A DNA stretch of 64,000 nucleotides from Leishmania donovani (Eukaryota; Euglenozoa; Kinetoplastea; Trypanosomatida; Trypanosomatidae), in the NCBI RefSeq assembly GCF_000227135.1, contig NC_018246.1, positions 510,055-574,054 of the forward strand, written 5' to 3'. Each line of letters opens with the position of its first letter. Within the stretch, counting starts at the first letter, position 1. A model generated the notes under the pieces. It made no database searches. It saw only the letters and a program-made list of their open reading frames with translations, and was not told where the DNA came from. This document shows, piece by piece, positions 41,888-52,471 of this stretch. A program made the translations under genes and the position numbers.

Positions 41888-44452
41888 ATGCCCTTCCACG
41901 CCCACGTTGGTCAGCACCTCCTCCGGGAGACAGCAGCTATGGGTCTGCCGGAACTGCTTGTCCCGCCCTTTGAGTGGCCGCTCGTCATCACAGCGTTGGA
42001 CGTGCTCGAGAGTACGAATCGCGCATCAGCGCAGCCGCCCGCCACCGACGTGAACGATGTTGCCGCCGCCTATGAGGACATCCGCGATGATGTCATGGAA
42101 CCGGAGTGCGTTGCAGCGCCTTGGGAGGCGCAGCGCCACCACCGGGGTGCAGTGTGCTGTCTGGTTCAGCAGCTCGCCGGTCCGCAATTTCGGGTTCTGC
42201 CATGGGACCCGGACGCTATGCAGCAGCGTGTGGTCGCCTCCACTACCCCATCGCGGGGGCCGCCCCTGACGCTGCCAGCTCTGCCGCCTCGCCGTGTGTT
42301 CCTCGCGGAGAGCACCGACTTCGCCGGCCGCGGGTGCGTCGTGAAGCTGCTCCCTGCGCCTGCCCTGCAGCGCAGCCATGCACACTTGGGGGCGATCTCG
42401 AGTGCGACTGGCCCGTCGACCCCTGGCTCTCCCGCGTTCACTCAGCGATGGTCTCCGTACTGCCCTGTAGAGGAGCCCGCAGTAGCAGGGGAGGTGGCTG
42501 CTCTTCTTCACCTTCGGACTGCTACCTCACCTCGCGATGGCCGTGATGGAGTGCTCGGGCGACGAGTTCTCGAAGCACACCCCAACGTCGTCACCTTATT
42601 TGGAGTAGTCACCGCCGAGGAGAGGGTGTGCTGCTGCGGGTACGCCGGCGGCATCGAAACGCCGATAGCCACGGCGGCGATGACGCACGGAGCAGGTCTT
42701 GTCGAGGGTGTCGATCCCGCTGCTGTTTCCCTCTGCCAAGTGCGTGCAGTGCTGTTGGAGAACGTCTCCGGCGGTGCGTGGTGCGACTTCCTCGCCACCT
42801 ACGGCAAGTTTCTGACGCCTCTATGCGTCATGCGCTGGTTCAGGGACGTGGTTACCGGCCTGGCGCACCTTCACAGCCGCTTTATCGCCCACGGCAACCT
42901 CACGCCGGCCAACCTTCTGGTGCGGCTGACAGCTGCTGGGCCACAAGGCGTCTGTGGGGGCGCGGGCGCCGCCGCGCAGGGGTACGACTGCGTGAAGCCG
43001 CTGCTGGAAGCGCTGACACCCTCGGCGGACATCGTCGAGATCACGGGCGCCAACGGCTCTGCTACGGTGCGGTGCGAGCAGATGATCGTCTCGGCGCTGC
43101 TGGAGAGAACGCAGCTGGTTCTCAGCGGTTTCCGCTGCGCGGCGCGGATGAGCAATGACGACGGCGGCTGGGCTGCTGCGCATGCTGCGGAGACGGAAGA
43201 CGACGTGCTTTTCGGACGCAGTGCTGCGGACAAGGGTCGGCGTTCGCTGCGGACAGAGTCTCGCGAACCCCGCACTGATGCGGTGGGCGCATGTGCCGCT
43301 GCTGCGGATCTGTGGAACGCGGCCTTTGCATTCTACCTGCTGCTTGTCGGCGGCGCGACGGCGGTGGCCCGCGGGTGGGGTGCACTCGCGACGTCTGACA
43401 CTGGTCTGGGCGGAGCTGGAACCCCGAAACATCTGCGTGGTTTTGTTGCGAGTCGCCTACCACGGCTGGTGAGCATGCGGTTCCCAGGAGCGCTGTCAAC
43501 GGACCCGGTGCAGAGTGTGGACGGTAGGAGCGAGAGCGCCTGCGAAGTGGCGCAGGGCTACTCGGGCCCGGAGATGGTCGCACGCCTCGTATCGCACACT
43601 GACGCATCAGGTGCCGTGCCGCCTCTTAACGCAGCTCAAATGGGATTGCAGCTGCGTCTGCTGTGGACGGCGCTTCCCCGCGAGTTTCTCGAGATTCTGG
43701 ACAGTATCCTGCAGGGCGACGGGGATGCCGCCAACCGGCAGACGGCGGCAGAAACTGCGCGCCTTGTAGACCAAATAATGGCCTCGCCGCCAGTGCTGCA
43801 GCGGTGCATCGTATGTGCCGTACCCCCGCCTGCACTGCTGCTGGAGCAATGGCTGGACTACCTGCAGGACTCATGGAGTGACTCCTTCGTGTGCCGCCCG
43901 ATGGCGCGCATGCCGCTGGAGCGCGCACTGCAGGACGCGGCTACTCGCATGCTGTGTCTGCGCGTCGCAAGTGGCGTGTGTGATGCGGCTCCGCGATGGC
44001 TGCAACTGGCCAGCTGGCGAGCCCGTCTGCTCGAGCTCGAGGGCTTGCTCAGGCAGCCAGCGGAGGTGCTGGAGGAGTGGGCGGCGGTGAGCAACAGTGC
44101 GCTCCTTCTGCAAAGCGCGCTGAGATGGTTATCTCAGCTCCGAGCCGGTACCCGTCAGCTGGAGCTGCCGCGCGCTGACGTCACCATCCTCTTGGGCAAC
44201 AGCGTGCTCCGTGCCCTGGATGAGGTGACATTCGCCTATGAAGAGCAACCCGACAGAAGTCGCGGCACCACGCTCGGTTTCCACGACGCCTTTCGGTGCT
44301 TCGTTGCGCGCTGCGTCGCGGGCGGGCAGCCACCGTCGCCACCACTTCTGGAGGAACTTATCCTCCACGTCGTCATGGCGGTCTGTTCCCATCTGCCACG
44401 CACCTTCAACGCGCGAGAGGGCCGCCTTGCGTGCAAGTATGTGCGGGGTTGA
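41888..44452 (+). CDS. Protein kinase-like protein, probable pseudokinase (854 aa)
   Basis: The middle of this protein aligns with the protein-kinase fold but lacks key catalytic residues. A candidate VAIK lysine is K153 (RGCVVKLL). HPNVVTLFGVV is a good αC-β4 motif. The helix before the catalytic loop reads WFRDVVTGLAHLHSRFIAHG. The HRD motif is H335-G336-N337 followed by LTPANLLV, so the catalytic Asp is Asn. The DFG position reads G414-F415-R416 in VLSGFRCAAR. About 77 residues separate these motifs, against roughly 18 in ordinary kinases. A glycine-rich loop is not obvious. I infer a catalytically dead or highly atypical kinase with a long helical C-terminal region (residues ~560-854) of unknown type. 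Substrates and partners cannot be told from sequence. Confidence 0.8.
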   Translation: MPFHAHVGQHLLRETAAMGLPELLVPPFEWPLVITALDVLESTNRASAQPPATDVNDVAAAYEDIRDDVMEPECVAAPWEAQRHHRGAVCCLVQQLAGPQFRVLPWDPDAMQQRVVASTTPSRGPPLTLPALPPRRVFLAESTDFAGRGCVVKLLPAPALQRSHAHLGAISSATGPSTPGSPAFTQRWSPYCPVEEPAVAGEVAALLHLRTATSPRDGRDGVLGRRVLEAHPNVVTLFGVVTAEERVCCCGYAGGIETPIATAAMTHGAGLVEGVDPAAVSLCQVRAVLLENVSGGAWCDFLATYGKFLTPLCVMRWFRDVVTGLAHLHSRFIAHGNLTPANLLVRLTAAGPQGVCGGAGAAAQGYDCVKPLLEALTPSADIVEITGANGSATVRCEQMIVSALLERTQLVLSGFRCAARMSNDDGGWAAAHAAETEDDVLFGRSAADKGRRSLRTESREPRTDAVGACAAAADLWNAAFAFYLLLVGGATAVARGWGALATSDTGLGGAGTPKHLRGFVASRLPRLVSMRFPGALSTDPVQSVDGRSESACEVAQGYSGPEMVARLVSHTDASGAVPPLNAAQMGLQLRLLWTALPREFLEILDSILQGDGDAANRQTAAETARLVDQIMASPPVLQRCIVCAVPPPALLLEQWLDYLQDSWSDSFVCRPMARMPLERALQDAATRMLCLRVASGVCDAAPRWLQLASWRARLLELEGLLRQPAEVLEEWAAVSNSALLLQSALRWLSQLRAGTRQLELPRADVTILLGNSVLRALDEVTFAYEEQPDRSRGTTLGFHDAFRCFVARCVAGGQPPSPPLLEELILHVVMAVCSHLPRTFNAREGRLACKYVRG

Positions 44453-46078
44453 GCAGGCTCACTTCCTTCTCTGCTTTCCCTCGTCACCTGACTCTTCAGT
44501 TCGATTGGAGTCATGTCGTTCCTGTGGTGGCTGCTCTGCGTGCGTGTGCGTGTGCTCAACGGACTCTCTCTCGCTGTGTGTTTTGCTTTGTCGTGAGTTT
44601 TGTTTGTGTCGGTAAGGGTGTATGCGCATCTGCGTGTGCACCATCGCTGTTTGGCCGATGAGATACGCCAAACACTCGCAGACACGCGCCCCCCCTCCCT
44701 CTTCGTTGGTTCTCTCGCTTTCTCTCTCTTGTTATGTCGTGCCCGCGCAGGCGGGTGAGGGAGGGGAGGGGCGGAGTTGAACATGAAGACACAACGGGAG
44801 GAACGCCGCGTGTCTGTGTGGCCCTCATGTGGCCTTCTTTCCGTGCCCTCGTTATTCTTTTTTTTCCGTTTTTTCGATTTTTGTTTCCGTTGTCGTCGTT
44901 ACCTAGCGGCTTCTAACAGAACATGCTCACACGGCAAGCTCCCTCACTCGCGCACAAGCATACACACACACTCATGCACGCACCTGCGCGCCTGTCTTTC
45001 TCCATCCGTCTCTATCTTTGTATGCATTACAGACACGCGAAATAGCCCCCCCCCCCCTCCTCCTTTTCCTGCCCGTCTCGGGGTCCAGGCATAAAACGGC
45101 GCCCTACGCACGCGCAAGAGGCATACGCGTGGGCGCTTTTCTTCTTCCTCCGTTTCTTTTATGTGACGTTCCCTTCTCCCGCTCGCCCTCTCTAGCTTGG
45201 TATCTCTGTCCATCCTGATATCACCTCCTCTTACGCAGAGCCTTCGTGGTGCCTTGATATTGCCATATATATTTCTTATATATATATATATATGTATATA
45301 TTTGTGCCTATGCATGCATATATATAGCTGTGTGTGTGTGTATATATATATGTATATTTATATATATACTGATAAATTTATAGTGATATAGGTATGTGTT
45401 TATATATAGTATGTATATTTATATGCGTATATTTATGCTGTTTTCTTTTTTGAAAAAAAAAATGCTACATATTTCTACCTTTGTGCATGTGTTTGTCTGT
45501 AGTTGCGTGTGCGCTGCCGCCTCACTCTCACGCTTATTGGACTCGCCTGTTTTGCCACACGTGCGTCAGGGCGGCCGCCACCACCATCACAGGCTCCGCA
45601 TCGGCTTTCCTCTCTCTCCCACACTTGGTACTCTGTTGTTGTATTTTGTTGTTCGTCGTCTTCTCCGTTCTTTTCCCTCTCCCTGTGGGTCGTGTACTCG
45701 ACCTAATCATGCCCACCCCGCCACCTTCTCACGCATGCTCGTTCCTCATTGGAGTGTACACATACCGCGCTGCGGGCCATCATGCTGGCAAGCTACACAC
45801 CCATCTGTTGATATAGAAAAAGGATTACGAAGCGGAGGGGAGAGGCCGCAGTGGCATTGGTGCCTCGCAAGAAGAAAGCGAAGGCACACCTTATCACTAT
45901 CACTAATCCATCGTGATTTACAGCTTATTCTCCTGTCGTCGCATCTCTCCTCACCACACCACCCAAAGCAGCCCCGTGCATTTTTTTCTTTTTCGGGCAC
46001 AGCTACGCAGGTCACTATATGTATATGTGCCCGTATGTGTGATGGTCAGCGCGCCTTCTTCCCTCTTTTTCTTTTGGT

Positions 46079-46109
<31 letters not shown>

Positions 46110-47796
46110 CACGCGTGCTCAGCGAATGGCGTGCACTGCGGCAACGCCCCCCCCCCTCCCTCCCTCTCTCCCTTCCTTTGCCTTGCCCTCCCCTCCCTCC
46201 CAAACCGTATTTGCTTGTACTTCTCTGCCGCCTCTCTCTCTATCAATGGCGACAGTGAGATGGCCATAAAGACGGCATCGCTTCCTTGTACGCACTCTCC
46301 TCTGAGCCCCCTTCCTCCTCCTCTCCCCTCCTCCCCCCTCCACACACACACACTTGGCCCTTACCTCACCCCGATGAAAGCCGCGGTCTCAGCGCAGCTA
46401 GACATCACCCTCCCCCCTCCCCCAGACATCACCACCCTTTTCTTCGTTTCTCTCCTCTACTGCCTCGCCCTCTCTCTTTCTCTCTCCCTCCGTGTGTGTT
46501 CGTGTGTGTCTGTCGTCTTCTGCCGCTGCCGTCTTGATGTACTGCCCGTGTCAGCACTAGGCATAAGAATTGGAAGGGAGTGGAGACGAGTCACACAGAT
46601 CAACCATGATAGTGGAGCTAGAGCGTGTATGGTGTGCGTGCGTCAGTGCGGACCTCCTCAGTGCCTCGACACAGCCGCGGACCGCTTCAACACGGCATCA
46701 GAGACTTCTTTTTTTTTTTGGTTTGTTTGTTTGTTGGTGGTGTTTTCCTGCCGACCTTACAACTGCAAGGTGAGATCAGCTGCGTCCTTGCGGCCGTGTC
46801 TAGCTCGCTGGATTCTCTATGTTACGCCCATGAGTGACGGCGTCGTTGGCCTCGTTCAGTGCAGAATCGCTTGGAAGGAATAAAAAGAGTGCTCAGACGC
46901 ATCACCGCTGCCTGCGTGTGTGCTACCGGTGGTTCTCTCTTCTGCCTGTGCGCCGCCCTTGCAGCAGTTGTTTGTCGGCGAGGCACTCATGCACGCGTCG
47001 AGATAAAGGAATGTTCTTTCCTCGCCGTACGCGCTTGCGCTGTCAACACTGTAGTGTGGTGCCTGAGATGGCGGTGGCTGTTCGGCTGTACTCTCCGCGC
47101 CTTGAGCAAGCCTCAGCATCGAGCCGCTGTCACCAGACGCACGCATCCTCACGTTTTGTCTTCTCTCGCCCCTCCATTCCCTCTTGACCACGCTGCGGTC
47201 TCCTCGTTGGCCGTCGTATCCCCGGCGCTGATTCCTCTGTATCGGTGCATCTCCGTCTTGCGGCAGAGGCCGCAGAACCGCTGAGCAATCCTGCTAGAGC
47301 CCACACGCACACGTACACAAGTACTGGCACAGAGCCTACCCAGAGCGCTAGGCTCACGGTGTGTTGGCCATCACCACCGCAGCCGTGCACCTCTCTCTTT
47401 CTGTCTCTCGCGTTGCGCTTCTCTCATGCGCCCTCCCTTACCCCCCCCCCTCCCACACACACACACACGAAAAAAAAGCGAAGGCCCCACGCGGAGGATC
47501 GCCTGCCCACACGCACTCACGAAAGCCCTATAGACGCACACCACCCATATCTTCAATCCTTATTGGTTTGCTCACCCTTGAACCGTCACCACTGTAGAAG
47601 ACACATAGACATAACACATACACGCACACACGCGCCATCACGCTCGCAGGCTCAAAAATCAAGAGAGCACTGACACAGCGCTTAGTGGTGTATTCATTGC
47701 TTTCAACACGCACGAAGTGCGACACTTTCCTTTTTTCCTTCGTATCTGTCACGCACGTCTACAACTCACCGTGCGCTCCCGTGCGTCTCTTTGCCT

Positions 47797-47827
<31 letters not shown>
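44453..47827. other. Long intergenic region (3.4 kb) with AT-rich block
   Basis: No credible gene is seen. A long open frame from about 45396 has a GTG start and low-complexity content, and I reject it. Notable contents are an AT-rich block at about 45256-45441 and TG tracts near 46081-46109 and 47801-47820. Confidence 0.65.
45256..45441. repeat. AT-rich TATATA block
   Basis: About 185 bp consist almost entirely of TATATA/TATGTA-type repeats with few G or C, in sharp contrast to the GC-rich surroundings. Confidence 0.85.
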
Positions 47828-50758
47828 ATGGACGCAGTACAGACGGGAGGTGGGCACCTCGTCAGCGGTGCCGCCACTGCGGGCTTCACGTACGCAGAGT
47901 ACTGGCAAACGCTGATGGCCACAGCCGAGCACACGGGGCAGACTCTTCGCGCGGATGGCTCCCACGAGCCTGCCCCTTCCCTACAAAGACCTACACCGAC
48001 CCCCCCGCCCCCATCGCGACGCGTGGCGCCGGGCAGGCAGAGCAGTGCTGCCGCCAACGTCACACCGCGCGCACCGCCTAGTCATCTGACAGAGGCTGGT
48101 ACGTACCGTCTCAACCTTGCCCTCACGCCCAGCCCTCACCAAGCGCAGCGATCACCTCTACTGCAGCATCAGGAGCCGCTGCGCACGACAACGATGTCCA
48201 ATCATGTTGGCGAGAGAGAGAGAGGAGAGTGGATCGCGAGGGCGATGCGAGCGGGCAAAGAAGCCTCCGCTCCTGCTGGGCAGTCGGTCCGCAAGCCGTC
48301 GAGTGCGCGGAAGTCTCCGCCACCTGCGGAGCGCGCTAGGTCACGGGGCCCTCCGTCGTCAGCACTCGACACTGCGGCCGACCCCAGCGTTGAGGACGCC
48401 GGTCCAACCAGGGCAACGGATTCGATACGTGAGCAACGGGCGCGCGCCACAGTGATCGGAGGCACTCGTCAGGCGGGGAGCTCCGTCGGCGATCAGCGAG
48501 ACTCATCTGCCCCATCAGCCGACAAAGACCTTGTGGACTCGCCTCGCCAACACTCCTCCGCAGCAGACAGCACCTCAGCTCAGCACGCCTTCTCGCTCAC
48601 TGCAGGAACACCACCAGTGGATGCTGTATACGCCTATACGCCGGATGACCTCGTCGTGAAGGCGGCTCAGTGCTATGAGGAATGGCGTCGGTGCGTCATG
48701 GAGGGCAGCATAGACACCGAAGACGACAATGATTCGACACGGGAATGCTGTTTCAGTGGCGAAGATAGCTCTATGGCAGGGAAGGGCGAGCCTGGTGATG
48801 CTGTGCATCGAATCGGCCCCCCTGAAAGCCGTGCGCGCGAGGGCGCGGAGTCGCATGGCGCCGCAGCGCCGAACTACACTCCCAGCGCTCTGTCACGCAC
48901 GCCCACCAACAACAGGCGTGGTGCACTCAATCCAGACAGAAGCAAAGTCCGTTCTGATGGGAAGTCCTTGCTCTCCCCAGCGTGCACGCGAGGAAAACAG
49001 ACACCCTCTCGCGCCGAGGGCACCCAAAGCCGTATCCACAGCGCTGAGACAGCAACACATGGCTTAACGAGCGGGAGACGAGACCGAGAGGGTGACACAG
49101 ACTCAGCCATCACGGCGGCAGTGACGTTGGCATCGCTGTTCACGTGGATGGATGCGTCACCGGCCGCGAAGAGCCCATCTCCGCACGTCGCATCAGCGGC
49201 TTCCACCGTCTTTCGTAGCGTCAGAGCGCTCGATGAAAAGGTAGCGGAACGGCTCACCGTAGAAGACGAGGTGGAGACAACGGTAGCGAAGCCAGGGGCC
49301 CGCTCCAACGGCGCGATACGGCCATCACAGCAGCAGCGCCACAAGCACCCTTTGATTCAGGCGCGTCACTGCCTTCATCAGCGAGCCGAAAGGATTCCGA
49401 AGATGGCCGCGAGCACATCCCGCCCCGAGCCGACACACCGGACATACATGAGCAAGGACGTGCGCAGTGTTGATGAGGCTTCGGGCTCGTTGCAGAGCTC
49501 CCCCGTGGCAGAGGCCGACGTGGACGACGCGCATAACGCGGCGCCGCTCAGCTTTGTTTACCGCCGCCTCTTCGCAGACGAGGTCGAGGACTGTGGCGGC
49601 GGTGTCGCAATGTGGCGTGATGTCGCTGATGCCCGTCATCCCGAGAGAGGTGGCGTCACAAACGCCGATGGCGCTCTCTCTCTGGACACGCCTTCTTCTG
49701 GCAAGGAAGGGCAGGAGCGGTTGCCGGCTGGCGCACTTGATGTCCTCGCCGAGTGTGAGAGCGAGGTGACGAGGATGATGAGCAGCGACGCTGCCCACAA
49801 CCTAACCACGTTGGCTGAAGTCGATCATGTTCGAGAGACCTTGATTGAGCTCAGCAGCTGCTGCAGCAGCATCGAAGATCGCAGCGATCCCGTTGGTGAA
49901 GCAGAACTCAACGAAAACGAGATCGCGTCACACACGGAAGCCAACCTTCACCAGGGAGCAAGTAATTCTTCGCACGGCGCACCATCTCTCAACGGGAGCC
50001 GGAGCAACCCGAGCTTGCCGAGCGTTTCCCGCCTCTCCTTGCCGTCTTCGGTACCGCCTGTCGACAAGGGCAAACGTGACGGTCCGGATCGAGCAGAGAT
50101 GACCGATAGTGAAGCGCAGGTGCCCCCAGCTGTCGCCGCGAGACCCTTGCTGTGCCGTGATCACCCCCTGTGGTGTAAGCATCACGCCTCCGTGTCGATG
50201 CTGTACGCGTCGCGGCTGCTGCCCAGTGAGCAGGCCAATGATGAGCTGCAGCTCTTTCTCTGCTGGGCGCAAGAGAAGGCCGAACGGCAAAGTCGATGGA
50301 GGCAGCATCATCACAACAGCGACACCGGCGGATCTTCGGAGACGGTGCTCGTGAGGAGCGAGCTTGGGGCAGGTCCGCATGTGTCTTGCGCGGCCGCCGA
50401 GGTGTACAAGGGAGCCTACGCCATGGCACGACGTGGCAAGTGGGTTGGTGCGCCTCTGTCGCGGGTGCAGCGAGATAGTGTCAGCGGCAACAGCGAGCGA
50501 GACGCAGCTGTAGGTGCGTTGCCGGTAGGATTCGCCTCCGCACAGGCCACGTCTCCATCCCGCCAGCAGGCGCCACCCTTACCTCACCCAGTAGTGTTTG
50601 TGGCCGCACCCGTGCAACGCAGCGAAGCGGCGCGGCCGTCGACACCATCCGAAGATGTCGATTGGACGGTCACGCCGTCCGCCGCGCCGTCGCGCTTTGT
50701 CGAGTGGATCGCGACGGAGGTGGACCCCTACGAGAGCCTCCTCTTCTCCCCTCTGTGA
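47828..50758 (+). CDS. Large hypothetical protein (976 aa)
   Basis: I do not recognise this protein. I take the ATG at 47828 (MDAVQTGGGHLVSG) because it lies just after the TG/CG tract, although the frame is open from 47717. There is no AG between about 47716 and 47837, so a splice acceptor could fall just inside this start, and the ATG at 47916 (MATAEHTG) is a real alternative. The chain is Ser/Arg/Pro-rich and mostly disordered. More ordered stretches occur around residues ~30-40, ~250-300 (DLVVKAAQCYEEWRRCV) and ~770-830 (CRDHPLWCKHHASVSMLYAS and the helix QLFLCWAQEKAERQSRW). The C-terminus FVEWIATEVDPYESLLF looks conserved in style. No catalytic motif is visible. Confidence 0.75.
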   Translation: MDAVQTGGGHLVSGAATAGFTYAEYWQTLMATAEHTGQTLRADGSHEPAPSLQRPTPTPPPPSRRVAPGRQSSAAANVTPRAPPSHLTEAGTYRLNLALTPSPHQAQRSPLLQHQEPLRTTTMSNHVGERERGEWIARAMRAGKEASAPAGQSVRKPSSARKSPPPAERARSRGPPSSALDTAADPSVEDAGPTRATDSIREQRARATVIGGTRQAGSSVGDQRDSSAPSADKDLVDSPRQHSSAADSTSAQHAFSLTAGTPPVDAVYAYTPDDLVVKAAQCYEEWRRCVMEGSIDTEDDNDSTRECCFSGEDSSMAGKGEPGDAVHRIGPPESRAREGAESHGAAAPNYTPSALSRTPTNNRRGALNPDRSKVRSDGKSLLSPACTRGKQTPSRAEGTQSRIHSAETATHGLTSGRRDREGDTDSAITAAVTLASLFTWMDASPAAKSPSPHVASAASTVFRSVRALDEKVAERLTVEDEVETTVAKPGARSNGAIRPSQQQRHKHPLIQARHCLHQRAERIPKMAASTSRPEPTHRTYMSKDVRSVDEASGSLQSSPVAEADVDDAHNAAPLSFVYRRLFADEVEDCGGGVAMWRDVADARHPERGGVTNADGALSLDTPSSGKEGQERLPAGALDVLAECESEVTRMMSSDAAHNLTTLAEVDHVRETLIELSSCCSSIEDRSDPVGEAELNENEIASHTEANLHQGASNSSHGAPSLNGSRSNPSLPSVSRLSLPSSVPPVDKGKRDGPDRAEMTDSEAQVPPAVAARPLLCRDHPLWCKHHASVSMLYASRLLPSEQANDELQLFLCWAQEKAERQSRWRQHHHNSDTGGSSETVLVRSELGAGPHVSCAAAEVYKGAYAMARRGKWVGAPLSRVQRDSVSGNSERDAAVGALPVGFASAQATSPSRQQAPPLPHPVVFVAAPVQRSEAARPSTPSEDVDWTVTPSAAPSRFVEWIATEVDPYESLLFSPL

Positions 50759-51740
50759 GCGTGCTTGGTCTGCCTCGCCTTGGCAGCCGTCGGGCGTGCA
50801 ACGGAAATCACACGCAAGCACGCAAAGGATGACAAGCTGCAAGGATCGGAGGACGATGCGCGACGCAAGCCGGTGCGGTGTGCCTGGGCCCTTGTCGCCG
50901 TGATATTCTCTCATACCTTTTTCGTTTCTTTTTCGATCGTATGGTCCTTCCGTCGCGTCCGACCTTGCTGCCGGTGGAGCTCACAACGCCATTACAGACA
51001 GGTACACGCGCGCATGCGCACACATGATTCGGCACGTTGGCATGCAAACCTCCCTCCTGAAGTTGTGCGCGGTCCTCAGACATGCAAGCGCTGACGAAGG
51101 TAGAGAGAAAGAAGGTCACGAAGGCAGCAGCAGCAGTAGCAGCACCGGCTGAACACCCGCGCAACAGCCGTCCTTGTCCGCATTTTGATTGCCTCTACGC
51201 TCGTGACGCCATTCCTGTGTGGAAGACGGATAGCTGGCAGGGTAGATGCGGGCGAGGCGGCCATATGCAGGGTCGCTCCTCTGCTGTCGTGCCTGAATTG
51301 CATTCGCGTTCGCCACCGCCAATGCCGACCTCTCACCCTCGAACGAAAACGAAACACCTTCGCAACCGCTCTCTCTCCTGCATGCTGCACCACCCATACT
51401 GCTCTTGAGAAGACATAACAGCAGGTTCCGTCGCTCTTCACAGTACCAGCTGAGCGATGCTTTCGGCGTGCGTGTGCGTGTGCGAGCGTTATCGGCTTCA
51501 AAACGCACAGACACGCGTGCGCAACGAGATCGAAAGACGCATCAAGAGACCAATAATGGAAAGAATCAGAGGCGTCCTGGAAAAGAGAGAAACACGCGCT
51601 CCGCTCGCTGTGGGGCGAAGGGGAGAGGGATATCATCATTACAATCCTTTCAGTGCGTCAGTCTCTGAGTGGATAGGGAAAGCGCGACATTTACGCGAGC
51701 CTGCATGCATGCTCGCCTTGCATGCTTGATTAATCTCTGT
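50759..51740. other. Intergenic/UTR spacer before the retroelement region
   Basis: No gene is seen. Short scattered frames are taken as noise. The boundary with the remnant-rich region at about 51741 is approximate. Confidence 0.55.
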
Positions 51741-52471
51741 TTGTGTGTTTCGAGGTGTATGTACTCGCAGGCCATTGATTACTTAATGGTGTGTGCGCAC
51801 CTCGCCTCCCTTTTTCGTGGCTATCGTTGCTCGCTGCGCCGCTTCACCGACATCGACATCGCCATGCCGTTCGGCGCTTACTACGCCTACCACGGCGCTG
51901 CCGTGGACAGAAAAGGTCTCGGTGAGGCGCACTAACTGCTTCAAGGCGTACGTGCTGTGGCGCGGCGGCTGGCCGCCATCCGCGACGTTGCAAAGGTGCT
52001 GTGGCTGTGAGCAGAGGAGCGCGTGTGGACGGACCTGATATCGGGGCTGAACGTATTCTCGATCTGCGCGCCGCGCGTGGTAGCCTTCGCGGCGAACCGC
52101 TACAAGGCGACCTGTGCGAGCGACACCGGCAACACCGAAGCGAGGGGCCGCCTTTTCTCCAAGTACCGCTCACAGTGCCCGCGCGACGTCGCTGTCTACA
52201 CGCTGCTGGGCTACACCGCCCATCTGCTGCAGCTGCCGCCGCCGCTTGCTGAACCGCTGCGCACGCACAATGTCTTCGTCTCTTACTTGGTGAGGCGCAC
52301 ACTAGCAGCGCCTCAGCGCCTTCCTCGGGTCCGACTGGATCCTCGCCGACCTCGCGCCGTACCAGATCCTCAGCATAGCCCTCTACACGCACATGACTCA
52401 TCTGCCCCTCGAGCTCAGCACCATCTGGAATCTCTCGCGCGGGATGGCGCTGCTCAACGGCGTCGATACAC
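51741..52471 (+). pseudogene. Decayed coding remnant, helical, unidentified
   Basis: Protein-like stretches run in order but in shifting frames with stops. They include AFRGY-type sequence around 51800 (MPFGAYYAYHGAAVDRKGLG), then WTDLISGLNVFSICAPRVVA and RDVAVYTLLGYTAHLLQLPP (52020-52240), then DWILADLAPYQILSIALYTH with MTHLPLELSTIWNLSRG (52330-52450). They read as a frameshifted helical, possibly membrane-associated protein. It may be a host gene fragment or the 5' part of the retroelement downstream; I cannot identify it. Confidence 0.45.

Noticed and set aside
45396..46883. 495-codon + strand open frame in the long spacer
   Set aside because: It begins at GTG within the AT-rich block, is dominated by Ser/Leu/Cys/Val from CT and TG repeats, and overlaps several splice-like tracts. 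It looks like low-complexity UTR.
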